A program made the position numbers and the translations under genes. Below the pieces are notes generated by a model. It worked only from the letters and a program-made list of their open reading frames with translations. It searched no databases and was not told the origin of the DNA. 64,000 bases of DNA from an uncultured Erythrobacter sp. (GTDB lineage: Bacteria; Pseudomonadota; Alphaproteobacteria; Sphingomonadales; Sphingomonadaceae). The stretch spans positions 558,001 through 622,000 of the forward strand of contig NZ_CANMIJ010000002.1 in the NCBI RefSeq assembly GCF_947497915.1, read 5' to 3'. Positions 1-10,159 of the stretch are shown here, one piece after another (within the stretch, counting starts at the first letter, position 1; the number at the start of each line of letters is the position of its first letter).

Positions 1-15
1 CGTCTGATACAAAAC

Positions 16-196
16 GCGACACTTTACCTATGATCCGGGATATTCCTGCGACACTCGTCCTCTAGAACGGTTCTCATGAGTTGCGGTGAGTTCGCCAAGG
101 CGGCACTCTCCCCCTGAACCTCTGATGTGACGGTAATCTCTCCCCTGGGTTACCGTTCGCCGCCAGCGGCTCATCGCAGCTCTCGTAATGAGAACC
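16..196. promoter_or_regulatory. Repeat-rich leader upstream of the EF-hand gene
   Basis: The non-coding DNA before the EF-hand gene has three repeats. GCGACACT occurs at 16-23 and again at 48-55, exactly 32 bp apart, close to three helical turns. GGTTCTCAT at 69-77 is matched by its inverse ATGAGAACC at 188-196. Between them ACGGTAA (130-136) pairs with TTACCGT (150-156) around a 13-base loop. Direct repeats on one face of the helix would suit an OmpR-type regulator, and such a regulator is encoded just downstream. That link is inference. No clear -35/-10 pair was recognised. Confidence 0.35.
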
Positions 197-214
197 TGAT
201 TTTGGAGACCGATA

Positions 215-898
215 ATGAAAAAGATTACTCTTGGACTTGCAGCTGTAGTTTTGGCCGCCGGCGGTGCTGGCGCGGCTCTGGCTGATCATCACGGCGGCAA
301 GCGCGGCCCGATGGCGGCAGATGCAAACAATGACGGCATCATCACCCTTGCCGAAACCAAAGCCCACGCCGGTGAACGTTTCACCAAGATGGACGCCAAT
401 GGCGACGGTGCGATCAACCGCGAAGACCGCGAAGCGATGCGCGCCAAACGCTTTGCTGCCGCTGACACAAACGGCGACGGTGAATTGAGCGCGGAAGAAA
501 TGACGGTCGCTCGTGAAGCCCGTGAAGCCAAACGCGAAGAGCGCCGCACCAAACGTCAGGCGATGCGCATGGAGCGTCTCGACACTGACGGCAACGGCGC
601 CCTGTCTGAAGCAGAACTGAAAGCTGGCAAGGACAAGCGCGCCGAGGCCCGCGGTGAGCGCCGGGGCAAACGCGGTGAAATGCGCCGCGGCGGTCGCGGC
701 GGAAAAGGCGCGATGCGGATGCTCCGCCGTGCTGATGCGAATGGCGACAAAAGCGTAAGCCGCGCTGAATTCGATGCAGCCATCGAAAAGCGTTTTGCCA
801 AAGTCGACACAGACGGGTCAGGCACAATCACCGCTGCGGAGCGCGAAGCCGCCAAAGCGGCGATGAAAGAGCGGCGCGGCAAACGCGGCGGCGCCTAA
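215..898 (+). CDS. Secreted EF-hand calcium-binding protein
   Basis: This 227-residue protein has an N-terminal signal peptide, with cleavage predicted after ALA near residue 23. Six EF-hand loops of the DxNxDG type are visible at about residues 36-47, 60-71, 84-95, 123-134, 174-185 and 198-209. The fifth, DANGDKSVSRAE, is the least canonical. The linkers are rich in Arg and Lys (about 98-165), giving a mixed-charge and probably helical protein. It should be periplasmic and bind calcium or another divalent cation. It lies just before a two-component pair on the same strand, so it may be a target or accessory of that system. The ATG has GGAGA upstream. Family assignment is solid; biological role is unknown. 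Confidence 0.88.
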   Translation: MKKITLGLAAVVLAAGGAGAALADHHGGKRGPMAADANNDGIITLAETKAHAGERFTKMDANGDGAINREDREAMRAKRFAAADTNGDGELSAEEMTVAREAREAKREERRTKRQAMRMERLDTDGNGALSEAELKAGKDKRAEARGERRGKRGEMRRGGRGGKGAMRMLRRADANGDKSVSRAEFDAAIEKRFAKVDTDGSGTITAAEREAAKAAMKERRGKRGGA

Positions 899-909
899 AC
901 CACCACTTC

Positions 910-944
910 GCGATCCGGCTGGCTCCTCTGGCAGTCCGGATCGC
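910..944. terminator. Hairpin after the EF-hand gene, possible terminator
   Basis: GCGATCCGG at 910-918 pairs perfectly with CCGGATCGC at 936-944, and an inner CTG/CAG pair extends the stem. No T-run follows, so this is not a textbook intrinsic terminator. It may stabilise the EF-hand mRNA 3' end or partly separate it from the two-component genes. Confidence 0.35.
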
Positions 945-1033
945 TCCGCCCCCGGCTCGGCTCGAAACCTTTCATGGGTTGCGCGCCGGGCCGCTTTTCA
1001 TTCATGACGCAATCAATTGCGCGCGAGAGGCCA

Positions 1034-1777
1034 ATGACCAACGATATTCCTGTTTCGATCCTGCTGGTTGACGATGAGGCGACCCTGCGCGAGCCGCTGG
1101 CCGAATATCTTGTTGGTCAGGGATTTACGGTCACCGAAGCCGAAAGCGCTGCGGGCGCCCGAAGCGTGCTCGCAAATCAATCACCCGACATCGTTCTGCT
1201 CGACATCATGATGCCGGGCGAAGATGGCCTATCGCTTTGCCGTCACCTTGTCGAAACCCGAAATTTGCCCGTGATTTTCCTAACCGCCCGCAGCGAGCCG
1301 ACAGACCGTATCGTCGGTTTGGAACTGGGCGCGGATGACTACATCGTCAAACCGTTCGAGCCGCGCGAACTTGTAGCGCGCATCCGCACTGTTCTGCGCC
1401 GCGTCGGCCGTTCTGCCGCGCCGTCCCAGCAAAGCGAGGACTGGCTCTATGTGTTTGACGGGTGGAAGCTTGATCCGCTCAAGCAGAAATTGACCGATCC
1501 CGAAGGCGTAATGGTCCCGATCTCAACCGCCGAATATAGGCTGCTGCGCGCGTTTCTCGACAATTCGCGCAGTGTGCTGGACCGTGATCGGCTGCTGGAT
1601 ATGGTGCAAGGCCGCAGTGCGCATTTGTTTGACCGCGCGGTTGATAATCAAGTCAGCCGCCTGCGCCGCAAGATCGAAGCGGACAGCCGTAATCCGCAAT
1701 TCATTCTGACCGTTCGCGGCGGCGGCTATCGTTTCGCTGCGCAGGTCGAGCGTATGCAATCGCAAGAGAGCGCATGA
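1034..1777 (+). CDS. OmpR/PhoB-family response regulator
   Basis: The N-terminal receiver domain shows the acidic pair D13/D14, phosphoacceptor D57 (LLDIMMPGEDG), T84 and K106 in DDYIVKPF. The C-terminal half is an OmpR-type winged-helix DNA-binding domain ending with TVRGGGYRF. The start at 1034 (MTNDIPVSILLVDDE) fits the family; in-frame ATGs at 974 and 1007 would add residues that look non-native. The stop overlaps the histidine kinase start as ATGA, so the pair is translationally coupled. The signal sensed is not evident. The upstream EF-hand gene is a plausible member of its regulon. Confidence 0.92.
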   Translation: MTNDIPVSILLVDDEATLREPLAEYLVGQGFTVTEAESAAGARSVLANQSPDIVLLDIMMPGEDGLSLCRHLVETRNLPVIFLTARSEPTDRIVGLELGADDYIVKPFEPRELVARIRTVLRRVGRSAAPSQQSEDWLYVFDGWKLDPLKQKLTDPEGVMVPISTAEYRLLRAFLDNSRSVLDRDRLLDMVQGRSAHLFDRAVDNQVSRLRRKIEADSRNPQFILTVRGGGYRFAAQVERMQSQESA

Positions 1778-3216
1778 AGCGTTTTCTGCCTTCCAGCCTG
1801 CTTGGTCAGGTTATGCTGGTGCTCGCCATCGGCCTGCTTGCAGCGCAAACCATTTCTGCTGTGCTGCTATACCGCGCATCGGAAGACCGCCGCGAAACCG
1901 CCATTGTCAGCTCGATTGCATTCCGCCTGATTGCCGACGGCGTGCGTGCAAGCGGCCCCCGATCAGAACGGCGCACACGGCTGGAGGCGCTCCGCCGTGA
2001 AGGCATCCGCCCCGATCGCCCGCGCAGAGCAGGCGCCGGCCCAGCCCTGTCCCGACGGATGCGGCTGGGTATCGAACGCAGCGATATCAGTCCGATTTTG
2101 CCATCAGAAAATCGGCTGTCGGGCTATGAACAAAGCCTGCGCGATATATTGCAGACGCAAAACCTTGTGGCGGGCGAAATTGCCGTGACACGCAGGCTGG
2201 CAGGCGATGATCCGTTTGTTCGCAATATGCTGATCGAGCGGCCCCGCATGCGCACGGCAGATTGGGAAGGTCGGCGAATTCTTGTAGCCTCTGTTGAGCG
2301 GACAGATCAGGCCGGTTGGCTTACTGTACGAGTGCCAGAGCCGCCAAGAGCGCCGGGCGGGATCGCGACCATTGTGCTTCAAACACTCGTGATCTTCGCC
2401 GTGTTGGTGTTGTTACTCTACCTTGTACTGCGGCGTATCACGCGTCCGCTTGGACAATTGACCGAGCGACTGACTGATTTCTCTCGCAGGCCTGATCACG
2501 CCGTGATGCTAGAAGAAACCGGACCGTCCGACACGCGCCGTCTGATCGCTGCGCATAACGCGATGGAGACGCGCATTGCCGCACTGCTCGATGAGAAAGA
2601 CGTGATGCTCGGCGCGATCGGCCACGATCTCAAAACGCCGCTTGCTGCACTTCGCGTGCGCATCGAAAGCGTGCCGGATGACGTTCAGCGAGAACGTATG
2701 GCAAGCAGCATTGAAGACATCACCGCAACGCTGGATGACATCCTCACCCTCGCGCGGGTTGGCCGCTCGCATTCCGGGGCAGAGGCCGTCGATCTTGGCG
2801 CGCTAGCTTTAAGCGTGGTTGAGGAATTCGAGGATTTGGATGAACCGGTGTCGATCGCCGATCCGCCGCGCGTCGTTGCGACGGTGCAGGTCACTTGGTT
2901 AAAGCGCGCGATGCGCAATCTCGTCAGCAATGCGGTGCGCTATGGCGACAAGGCGGACGTATCCGTCGCGCAAAGCGATGGTGAGGCCATTATCAGCATT
3001 GAAGATCGCGGCCCGGGCATCCCGGCTGATCGTCTGAGCGATATGATGGAGCCCTTCACCCGCGGCGAAGCATCGCGCAATCGCGGCACAGGCGGCGCGG
3101 GTCTTGGCCTCACATTGGCGCGGGCAATTGCCGAGCAGCATGGCGGGAATTTGACGCTCACCAACCTCCCGGAAGGCGGCCTTCGCGCACAGCTATCCAT
3201 TCCCTTGAACGGATAA
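1774..3216 (+). CDS. Membrane sensor histidine kinase
   Basis: This 480-residue kinase has two transmembrane helices (about 10-32 and 196-220) that flank a periplasmic region rich in Arg (about 33-195). A HAMP linker follows, then HisKA with H284 in AIGHDLKTPL, and a HATPase domain with the N box NLVSNAVRYG (around N386), G1 box EDRGPGIP and G2 box GGAGLGLTLA. It is the cognate partner of the preceding response regulator, whose stop its start codon overlaps. The sensor region has no domain I recognise. The layout resembles EnvZ/QseC-type kinases, but the stimulus cannot be read from sequence. Confidence 0.92.
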   Translation: MKRFLPSSLLGQVMLVLAIGLLAAQTISAVLLYRASEDRRETAIVSSIAFRLIADGVRASGPRSERRTRLEALRREGIRPDRPRRAGAGPALSRRMRLGIERSDISPILPSENRLSGYEQSLRDILQTQNLVAGEIAVTRRLAGDDPFVRNMLIERPRMRTADWEGRRILVASVERTDQAGWLTVRVPEPPRAPGGIATIVLQTLVIFAVLVLLLYLVLRRITRPLGQLTERLTDFSRRPDHAVMLEETGPSDTRRLIAAHNAMETRIAALLDEKDVMLGAIGHDLKTPLAALRVRIESVPDDVQRERMASSIEDITATLDDILTLARVGRSHSGAEAVDLGALALSVVEEFEDLDEPVSIADPPRVVATVQVTWLKRAMRNLVSNAVRYGDKADVSVAQSDGEAIISIEDRGPGIPADRLSDMMEPFTRGEASRNRGTGGAGLGLTLARAIAEQHGGNLTLTNLPEGGLRAQLSIPLNG

Positions 3217-3276
3217 GAATGTCATGGTCGCCGCGCGCATTGTAACGTGTGCGGCTCTTCTGGCGAAGGACACTCC

Positions 3277-4368
3277 ATGACACATACAATGTACGGCTCG
3301 CCTGCCTCGCTCTTTACGGGAAAGGCGCGCGCTTATCTCGATTGGAAACGCGTCGATTACCGCGAAATCGCGCCGAATATGCAGATCCGTGATGAAGTGA
3401 TCATGCCTGCTATCGGCCGCATGATCATTCCCGTGATCGAGACCGAGGATGGCGCGATGTTGCAGGACACGTCGCTCATGATCGATCACTTCGAAGCGGC
3501 GAATGGCGGCCCGTCCGTGTATCCCGGCACCCCTCGTCAGAATTTCGCAGCGCGGCTGCTGGAATGTTATGGCGATGAATGGCTCGTTCTACCTGCGATG
3601 CATTATCGCTGGAATTACAATGAGGACTGGATTCTGGAGGAGTTCGGGCGAAATATGATGCCGGGCGCCCCGCGTGATCAGCAAATCGCGGCAGGGACAA
3701 TGGTGGGAAAACAGTTTCGCGGTTTTGTCCCGATGCTGGGCATCAATGAAGCGACAATCCCCGGTATCGAGGCAAGCTACGAGGCCTTGCTTGCCGATCT
3801 CGACACCCATTTTTCACAGCACCCGTTTTTGCTGGGCAGTCGTCCTTCCATTGGCGATTATGGATTGATCGGTCCGCTCTATGCGCATCTTTACCGCGAT
3901 CCTGCCTCCGGCGAAATTATGAAGCGCCTTGCCCCGCATGTCGCGGGCTGGGTGGAAAGTATGGTCAGCCCGAAAACGCCATTGTCAGGCGAGTTCCTCG
4001 CGGATGACGAAGTGCCCGAGACTTTGCTGCCGGTCCTTTCTAGGATGATGCGCGAACACGTGCCGTTCCTCTCCGCGACCGCCACGTTGCTCACCGATTG
4101 GTTGGATCAGAACCCCGATGCCGATCTTCCGCGCGGCGTCGGCCTGGCCCCGTTCGAAATCGAAGGCGTGCGGGGCGAAGGCATCGCCCGCACATTCAGC
4201 CTTTGGATGCTGCAGCGCGCGCTTGACTATCTGGACACATTGAACAGCGATGAGCGCGCATCATGCGAAGCATTGCTGCGCGCAGTCGGCGGAGATGCCT
4301 TGATCGGTTTTTCGATGCCGGTGCGGCTCGCATATGAAAATCACACGCTCACCGCCGGTAGCACTTAA
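3277..4368 (+). CDS. Glutathione S-transferase family protein
   Basis: The protein has about 363 residues and begins [21 protein letters not shown], a thioredoxin-like GST N-domain with an IPVIETEDG turn and a [11 protein letters not shown] segment that matches the glutathione-contacting region. A long helical C-domain follows. It is much longer than the usual GST (about 200-230 residues), as in the larger GST-like proteins of alphaproteobacteria. The ATG at 3277 has GAAGGA upstream and is preferred over 3247. The 3' end overlaps the convergent HerA-like gene by 4 bases. Substrate unknown. Confidence 0.8.
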   Translation: MTHTMYGSPASLFTGKARAYLDWKRVDYREIAPNMQIRDEVIMPAIGRMIIPVIETEDGAMLQDTSLMIDHFEAANGGPSVYPGTPRQNFAARLLECYGDEWLVLPAMHYRWNYNEDWILEEFGRNMMPGAPRDQQIAAGTMVGKQFRGFVPMLGINEATIPGIEASYEALLADLDTHFSQHPFLLGSRPSIGDYGLIGPLYAHLYRDPASGEIMKRLAPHVAGWVESMVSPKTPLSGEFLADDEVPETLLPVLSRMMREHVPFLSATATLLTDWLDQNPDADLPRGVGLAPFEIEGVRGEGIARTFSLWMLQRALDYLDTLNSDERASCEALLRAVGGDALIGFSMPVRLAYENHTLTAGST

Positions 4369-5939
4369 CGCATCAAGCCGCCGATAAGGTTGCGTACAAA
4401 ACGGCCCGCGATCGGTCCGGCGAGGTCGGTTGCAATCGATCCGGCTGCCGATTTGATACCCGACTTCACCGGATTGGAACGGCTCTTCTTGCCCAGAACC
4501 GCCGCTGCTGCTGCGCCCGCCATGCCGCCAGCGGCAACTTTAGTGCCGCGCGACAGGGCTTTCTCCCACATTGATTTGGTTTTGCGCGGCTGTTTGCGCA
4601 CTTCTTCTTCGCCCTTTTCGGCGACTTCTTCAGCGACAGTGACGGCATCCTGAGCCTTCTGCGCCAACACTTCTTCGGCGCTTTCGCGGTCGACCACATC
4701 GTCATACTTGCCGTCGAACGGGCTAATCGATTGGATGATTGCGCGCTCTTTCTTCGTAAGCGGGCCGAGACGCGAACGTGGAGGCTTGATCAGAGTTCGC
4801 TGAACCACGGTTGGCGCGCCTTCTTCGTCTAGCGTCGAGACAAGCGCTTCGCCGACTTTCAGTTCGGTAATGACCTCTTCGGTGTCGAGATCTTCGTTGA
4901 TGCGGAATGTTTCCGCTGCGGCTTTGATCGCGCGTTGATCGCGCTTGGTAAAGGCGCGCAGGGCGTGCTGAACGCGGTTGCCCAGCTGGCCCGCGACTTC
5001 TTCAGGAATGTCGATCGGGTTTTGCGTCACAAAGAATACGCCGACGCCTTTTGAACGGATCAGGCGTACAACCTGCTCGATCTTTTCCTGCAAAGCTTTG
5101 GGAGCGTCATCGAACAGCAAGTGCGCTTCATCAAAGAAGAAGACCAACTTCGGTTTTTCAGGGTCGCCGACTTCGGGAAGCGTCTCAAATAGCTCAGCCA
5201 GAAGCCAGAGCAGGAACGTCGCATAGAGCTTCGGACTCCGCATCAACGTGTCCGCCGCCAGCACATTCACATGACCGCGCCCGTTCTCGTCAGTCTTAAG
5301 AAAATCGTCGATTTCGAGCGCTGGCTCGCCAAAAAAATGATCCGCCCCCTGCGCCTCGAACGACAGCAATTGCCGCTGGATCGCGCCGACCGATTGCTTC
5401 GACACATTGCCATAGACGCCGGAGAGCTCTTTCGAGTTTTCGTAAGCCCATGTCAGCAGAGATTGCAGATCGCCGAAATCAAGCAGCAGCAGGCCGTTTT
5501 CATCGGCGTGCTTGAACACGATCTGTAATACGCCTTCCTGCGTGTCATTCAGATCAAGCAATCGTGCGAGCAGAAGCGGACCCATTTCCGTAATGGTCGT
5601 GCGGATCGGGTGCCCTTGTTCACCGAACAGGTCCCAGAATACGACTGGATTATCGGAATAGGCATAATCGTCCATGCCCAATTCTTTGGCTCGGCCTTCC
5701 AGCTTGTCAGCATGTTTGAAGGTCGGCGAACCCGGCATTGCGATGCCGGACAAATCGCCCTTCACATCGGCGACAAACACCGGGACCCCATTGGCAGAGA
5801 AACTCTCGGCAAGCCCTTGCAGCGTTACCGTCTTACCCGTGCCGGTCGCGCCCGCGATCAATCCGTGGCGGTTCGCACGACTCAGCGCGAGGCTCTGGTT
5901 TTCGCCATTGCCGCCCAGACCAAGAAAGATGTCGCTCAT
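4365..5939 (-). CDS. HerA/DUF853-family ATPase (YjgR-like)
   Basis: This 524-residue P-loop ATPase starts [15 protein letters not shown]. It has Walker A GATGTGKT (residues 30-37), a Walker B-like [13 protein letters not shown], and the [20 protein letters not shown] region typical of the DUF853 group related to HerA. Members are cytoplasmic ATPases of uncertain role, distant from FtsK/HerA DNA translocases. The C terminus has an Ala/Gly-rich patch and a glycine-rich tail (about 460-524) that could contact membrane. An in-frame start at 6212 would add residues unlike the family and run into the divergent pabB gene; 5939 is preferred. It is divergent from pabBC and convergent with the GST gene. 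Confidence 0.88.
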   Translation of the reverse strand: MSDIFLGLGGNGENQSLALSRANRHGLIAGATGTGKTVTLQGLAESFSANGVPVFVADVKGDLSGIAMPGSPTFKHADKLEGRAKELGMDDYAYSDNPVVFWDLFGEQGHPIRTTITEMGPLLLARLLDLNDTQEGVLQIVFKHADENGLLLLDFGDLQSLLTWAYENSKELSGVYGNVSKQSVGAIQRQLLSFEAQGADHFFGEPALEIDDFLKTDENGRGHVNVLAADTLMRSPKLYATFLLWLLAELFETLPEVGDPEKPKLVFFFDEAHLLFDDAPKALQEKIEQVVRLIRSKGVGVFFVTQNPIDIPEEVAGQLGNRVQHALRAFTKRDQRAIKAAAETFRINEDLDTEEVITELKVGEALVSTLDEEGAPTVVQRTLIKPPRSRLGPLTKKERAIIQSISPFDGKYDDVVDRESAEEVLAQKAQDAVTVAEEVAEKGEEEVRKQPRKTKSMWEKALSRGTKVAAGGMAGAAAAAVLGKKSRSNPVKSGIKSAAGSIATDLAGPIAGRFVRNLIGGLMR

Positions 5940-6047
5940 GTGTGTGCCCGTCCCTGAGGTAAAAATTTGTTCGCCCAAAGCTCTGCATAGCCAAACCGGA
6001 GCGGTCAAGCACTCGACTTGAGAGCGCAATTGGCTAAGGCTGAGGGA

Positions 6048-7853
6048 ATGGGTCAGACTACGCCTTTCCTCCTGCTTGACGATGCCCGCGAAGAGGGTGC
6101 TGCGGATACGCTTTTTTACGAAGCTCCGCGCGAAATTTTCGTCGCCTATCGCAGTGACGAGGTGGAGGACGTGCTTGCAAAGGCCGAGGCCGCGCGGCGC
6201 GCAGGCGGGCATCTTGCGGGATATATCGCTTACGAAGCGGGATTGTCGCTGGAACCTAAACTTGCGGCGCTCGCGGCCGGTCGCATCGGCGCGATGGGCC
6301 CACTTGTGTGGTTTGGCCTGTTTGATGATCCCGAACGGATTGCCGCAAAGGATGTGCCTGCATGGCTTGCTTCCCGCGCCGAAGGCACTGCCTCAATCGG
6401 TCCGCTCGATCCTCATCTGTCGCCCGGCGGATACGAGGCCTCTTTTGCTGCATTGCGCGAAGCCATCCACGCCGGTGACATTTATCAGGCGAACCTGACC
6501 TATCCGCTGGCTGGGTCGTATCGCGGAAACGCGCTGTCGCTATATGCCTCGCTGCGCAGCGCCGCGAGCGCGGGCTATGGCGGACTGCTGTTCGATGGAT
6601 CGCACTGGCTTTTAAGCTTCTCGCCAGAACTGTTTGTCGCGCTCGACGGTGATCAGGCGAAGGCTAAGCCGATGAAAGGCACACGCCCTCGCGCCGCCGA
6701 CCCGGCCGCTGACCGCGCTTTGGCGGAAGAGCTATCGACTTCGGTTAAGGACAAGGCCGAAAATCTGATGATCGTTGATCTGATGCGCAACGATTTGAGC
6801 CGCGTTGCCGTGCCAGGCAGCGTACGGGTCGATGCCCCTTTCGCCATTGAGAGCTACCCAACGGTGCACCAAATGGTCTCCAGCGTCCGCGCTCAGCTTT
6901 CGCCCAATACTGGTGCGATGGATCTTGTGCGCGCGCTCTTCCCATGCGGATCAATCACCGGCGCTCCGAAAATCCGCGCGATGGAGCTCATCAACGATCA
7001 TGAGCGTGATGCGCGCGGCCCCTACTGCGGGGCTATTGGCCGGATCAACACGAATGGAAACGCGGCGTTTAACGTGGCGATCCGTACCCTGCGCCTGAGC
7101 CCGATTGAAAACGATCAAGGCAGCGCCGTTTTGGGAGTCGGATCGGCAATCGTCGCGGATAGTGACCCGATGGCCGAAAGGCGCGAATGCGAAGTGAAGG
7201 CAGGCTTTGCGCGGCGTTCCTCACCCGATCATACCGCACCAACTTTTGACCTGATCGAGACGATGGCGTTCGACCCTGAAAACGGGATTGTGCTGCTTGA
7301 ACTGCACCTTGCCCGCATGAAGAAAAGCGCGGGCGAGCTAGGGTTTGAATTTGATCGCCATGCCGCGCGCAATCAAATCCATGCGCTATGCTTTGATCTT
7401 GAAGAACCAGCAAAGCTGCGCCTGCTTGCCGCGCGGAGCGGCGCGACCGCACTGGAAACCAGCCCTATGCCTGCGCCGCGTAGGGACCCTGCTAAAGTGA
7501 TCGCATTGCCCAACCCGCTCGATGCCTCCGATTGGCGATTGTCGCACAAGACATCAGACCGCGGATTTTACCAAGACGCGCTTGCCGCGGCGCAGGGCAT
7601 GGGCGGCGACGAAGCCATTCTGGTGCGCGAAGACGGCCTTGTAACCGAAGGCTGCACCACCAACATCTTTGTCGAACGCGGCGGCATCTACCTCACCCCG
7701 CGCGCTGCATCTGGCCTGTTACCGGGCGTTTTGCGCGAATATCTGATCGAGAAAGAGCAGGCGCGCGAAGCGGACCTGACGCTCGATGATCTTACCAATG
7801 GCTTTATGCTCGGCAATGCTGTGCGCGGCCTGTTTAAAGGCACGCTGATATGA
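6048..7853 (+). CDS. pabB: Aminodeoxychorismate synthase component I fused to 4-amino-4-deoxychorismate lyase (PabB-PabC)
   Basis: The fusion catalyses two steps towards p-aminobenzoate for folate. The N-terminal ~390 residues form a chorismate-binding domain with [10 protein letters not shown] (about residue 304) and PYCGAIGRI. The C-terminal ~200 residues form a class IV aminotransferase fold with the Lys of [10 protein letters not shown] (about residue 501) and [13 protein letters not shown]. The ATG at 6048 follows GAGGGA closely; a TTG at 6018 would add ten residues. The last codons overlap the next gene as ATGA. The glutamine amidotransferase PabA is not in the window. Folate synthesis links it to folA at 33.7 kb. 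Confidence 0.92.
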   Translation: MGQTTPFLLLDDAREEGAADTLFYEAPREIFVAYRSDEVEDVLAKAEAARRAGGHLAGYIAYEAGLSLEPKLAALAAGRIGAMGPLVWFGLFDDPERIAAKDVPAWLASRAEGTASIGPLDPHLSPGGYEASFAALREAIHAGDIYQANLTYPLAGSYRGNALSLYASLRSAASAGYGGLLFDGSHWLLSFSPELFVALDGDQAKAKPMKGTRPRAADPAADRALAEELSTSVKDKAENLMIVDLMRNDLSRVAVPGSVRVDAPFAIESYPTVHQMVSSVRAQLSPNTGAMDLVRALFPCGSITGAPKIRAMELINDHERDARGPYCGAIGRINTNGNAAFNVAIRTLRLSPIENDQGSAVLGVGSAIVADSDPMAERRECEVKAGFARRSSPDHTAPTFDLIETMAFDPENGIVLLELHLARMKKSAGELGFEFDRHAARNQIHALCFDLEEPAKLRLLAARSGATALETSPMPAPRRDPAKVIALPNPLDASDWRLSHKTSDRGFYQDALAAAQGMGGDEAILVREDGLVTEGCTTNIFVERGGIYLTPRAASGLLPGVLREYLIEKEQAREADLTLDDLTNGFMLGNAVRGLFKGTLI

Positions 7854-8584
7854 ATATTCCAATCCTATTTGAAGACGGCGAAGCGCTGGTCATCAACAAA
7901 CCTGCCGGCCTTCCGGTGGATCGTCCAAAGCGCGGCGGCCCCGCCCTGTTCGACCATATCGAGCAATTGAAGATGGGTTTTCAACGCCCGCCGGTCGCAG
8001 TGCACCGGTTGGACACCGATACGAGCGGCTGCCTGCTTATGGCGCGCAACCCAAAGTCTTTGAAGCGTTTCAACAAGGCGTTTGAGAATCGACTCGTTGG
8101 CAAAACTTACCTCGCGATTGTTGATTTCGAGCCTGCCGAGCAATCCGGCACGATTTCTCTCAACCTTTCGAAAATCAGCTCGGCTGAAAAAGGCTGGCGG
8201 ATGATCGCAGCGAAGAAGGGCAAGCCCGCCGTTTCGCATTGGGAAGTTCTGCAAACGATTGGTGAAGGCGACAAAAAACGCTCGCTCATTCGCTTCCGCC
8301 CTGAAACAGGCCGGACGCACCAGTTGCGCGTGCATGCTTTGCAAGGACTAGGCGCGCCGCTGCTTGGCGATCCGGTTTATGGCCCTGTTCGCGGACAGAA
8401 CAAGGGTGCACCGCGCACCATGCTGCACGCAGAGGCGATCCACATTACCCGCGAAGGCAAGAACCCGATCAGCGCGTTCGCGCCGTTCCCCGAGGATTTC
8501 GAGCGGGCCGGCCTTACCGCGCCGGAACCGCCCGCTTCGCCAGAGCGCGCGCCTGCGCCAACTTCCGAATCGGATGATGGATAA
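7850..8584 (+). CDS. RluA-family pseudouridine synthase
   Basis: This 244-residue enzyme isomerises uridine to pseudouridine in rRNA or tRNA. The catalytic motif HRLDTDTSG (D55) and the later RFRPETGRTHQLRVH motif are both present. It has no S4 domain, which resembles RluA or TruC-type enzymes rather than RluC/RluD. The C-terminal tail (about 225-244) is Pro/Ala/Glu-rich and looks disordered. Its start overlaps the pabBC stop and its end overlaps the start of arfB, so the three genes are translationally coupled. The exact target base is not deducible. Confidence 0.9.
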   Translation: MNIPILFEDGEALVINKPAGLPVDRPKRGGPALFDHIEQLKMGFQRPPVAVHRLDTDTSGCLLMARNPKSLKRFNKAFENRLVGKTYLAIVDFEPAEQSGTISLNLSKISSAEKGWRMIAAKKGKPAVSHWEVLQTIGEGDKKRSLIRFRPETGRTHQLRVHALQGLGAPLLGDPVYGPVRGQNKGAPRTMLHAEAIHITREGKNPISAFAPFPEDFERAGLTAPEPPASPERAPAPTSESDDG

Positions 8585-8993
8585 CACCCTCCTCGACCGC
8601 GCCCATGCCTTGGCCGAGGAGAGCTTCCTCGCAGGGTCAGGCCCCGGCGGACAGAACGCCAATAAGGTCGCGACCGAGGTTCAACTGCGCGTGAATATCT
8701 ATGCCCTGCGCCTGCCCCCGCCTGTGTTTGCGCGGTTGCGCGATCTGGCGGGCTCGAAACTGACCACGGCAGGTGACCTTTTGATCACCGCGCGGCAGCA
8801 CCGGACGCAGGACGCGAACCGTCAGGCCGCGCGCGAAAAGCTCGAGGAAATGCTGGAAGAGGCTCATCGCCAACCAAAAAAGCGCGCCAAGAGCCGCGTG
8901 AACCGTGTCGGCAAGACGAAACGCTTGAAGAGCAAAAAAGCGCGTGGCGAGGTAAAGGCCAATCGCGGCAAGATAAGCCGTTCAGATTGGTAA
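8577..8993 (+). CDS. arfB: Peptidyl-tRNA hydrolase ArfB (stalled-ribosome rescue)
   Basis: The 138-residue product has a release-factor-like GGQ motif (SGPGGQNANK, residues 22-31) and a Lys/Arg-rich C-terminal tail (about 100-138). That pairing defines ArfB/YaeJ, which hydrolyses peptidyl-tRNA on ribosomes stalled without a stop codon and inserts its basic tail in the empty mRNA channel. It lacks the codon-recognition domain of RF1/RF2. Two consecutive ATGs (8574 and 8577) lie inside the end of the preceding pseudouridine synthase gene, giving coupling. Confidence 0.92.
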   Translation: MDNTLLDRAHALAEESFLAGSGPGGQNANKVATEVQLRVNIYALRLPPPVFARLRDLAGSKLTTAGDLLITARQHRTQDANRQAAREKLEEMLEEAHRQPKKRAKSRVNRVGKTKRLKSKKARGEVKANRGKISRSDW

Positions 8994-9137
8994 GTCTTAG
9001 GGGCGCATCGCGCTTGACTTTTCCACGGGAATCGGCGAATGGCGCGCTTCTATCGGCGGTGCCCCACGCAAATGGGCGCGCCGCTTTATATTTTCTGGTC
9101 GATCTCCGGCCCACCAAAACAGACTTAGGATACCGCC

Positions 9138-9305
9138 ATGGCGAAGCCCGCAACCGTCAAGATCAAGCTCGTCTCGACCGAGGGCACGGGCTTTTACTAC
9201 ACGACCAAAAAGAACCCGCGTAACACCACCGAAAAGATGGTGTTCCGTAAGTACGATCCGGTCGCGAAAAAGCACGTCGAGTTCAAGGAAGCGAAGATCA
9301 AGTAA
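9138..9305 (+). CDS. rpmG: 50S ribosomal protein L33
   Basis: This is a 55-residue basic protein starting [16 protein letters not shown]. It has the [10 protein letters not shown] core and a C terminus VEFKEAKIK, which matches proteobacterial L33 in length and sequence. It is of the zinc-independent type, since no Cys pairs are present. TAGGA lies just upstream of the ATG. TTGACT at 9014-9019 in the 144-base upstream gap could be a -35 element, but no good -10 was found. Confidence 0.96.
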   Translation: MAKPATVKIKLVSTEGTGFYYTTKKNPRNTTEKMVFRKYDPVAKKHVEFKEAKIK

Positions 9306-9409
9306 GATCTTACGCTGGCGCATCTGCTTCATCGCAGGGCGCCAACCTTACTGCTTGCATTTCTGACAGTTCAGCCGCAGTTCAACGCTTCGTCTTTAAC
9401 GACCGGGGC

Positions 9410-10093
9410 ATGATAATGCTGACCTCAATTTTGAAAACCCGCTCCAAACGGATCGCTGCCGCAGCATGCGCTGGCGCCGTGGCCCTTTCGTTGCCAGCAG
9501 CCGCTCCGCTAACCGCGGTGCCCGCCGCGCAGGCGCAATCAAACGCTGCCAAGCTGGACCGTGCGGTTTCCGCCTTGCGCGCAATTTCAACCATGCGCGC
9601 CGATTTCTCTCAGACGGACCGTGCTGGCAATGTCGCGCGCGGCACGATGACATTGAAACGCCCGGGCAAAATCCGCTTCGATTACGGCAAAGATGCCGAT
9701 CTGCTCGTCATTTCGAACGGCAAATCGCTTTATATGGTGGACTACGAGGTGAACCAGGTCGAACGCTGGCCGATCAAGAAATCGCCCCTTGGTGCGTTGC
9801 TCGATCCGAACCGCGACGTGAAGAAATTTGGCAAATTGATGCCAACCAGCTCTTCGGAAGTGCTGAGCATTGAAGTGCGCGACCCAAAGCGACCCGAATT
9901 TGGCGTGATGAACCTGATCTTTGTCAGCAATCCGAGCGCTCCGGGCGGCATGCAGCTAACCCACTGGGTTGCGATGGATGCACAGAATCACCGCACCACC
10001 GTGCGTCTGACGAATCACCGATACGGCGTTGCTGTTTCAGAGAGCACTTTTAAGTTCCGCGATCCGCGCCGTTCATCCCGTCGCCCGCGCTGA
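9410..10093 (+). CDS. LolA-like outer-membrane lipoprotein carrier protein
   Basis: The 227-residue protein has an Ala-rich signal peptide (cleavage near AQA, about residue 43). The LolA/LolB-like fold follows, with the MRADFSQTDRAGNVARGTM region, KRPGKIRFDYGKDADLLVISNGK and SPLGALLDP. Periplasmic LolA ferries lipoproteins from LolCDE to the outer membrane. In sphingomonads this family is annotated as outer-membrane lipoprotein carrier; whether it is the main LolA or a paralogue is not clear. The C-terminal end is Arg/Ser-rich. A second ATG lies at 9416. It is followed by a 284-base non-coding stretch ending in a strong terminator. Confidence 0.88.
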   Translation: MIMLTSILKTRSKRIAAAACAGAVALSLPAAAPLTAVPAAQAQSNAAKLDRAVSALRAISTMRADFSQTDRAGNVARGTMTLKRPGKIRFDYGKDADLLVISNGKSLYMVDYEVNQVERWPIKKSPLGALLDPNRDVKKFGKLMPTSSSEVLSIEVRDPKRPEFGVMNLIFVSNPSAPGGMQLTHWVAMDAQNHRTTVRLTNHRYGVAVSESTFKFRDPRRSSRRPR

Positions 10094-10159
10094 ACGGCTT
10101 AACCCGAAAAAGTTGTATGAATGCGACAAAACTAGGGTGTTATTCATATACCCGAAAGC

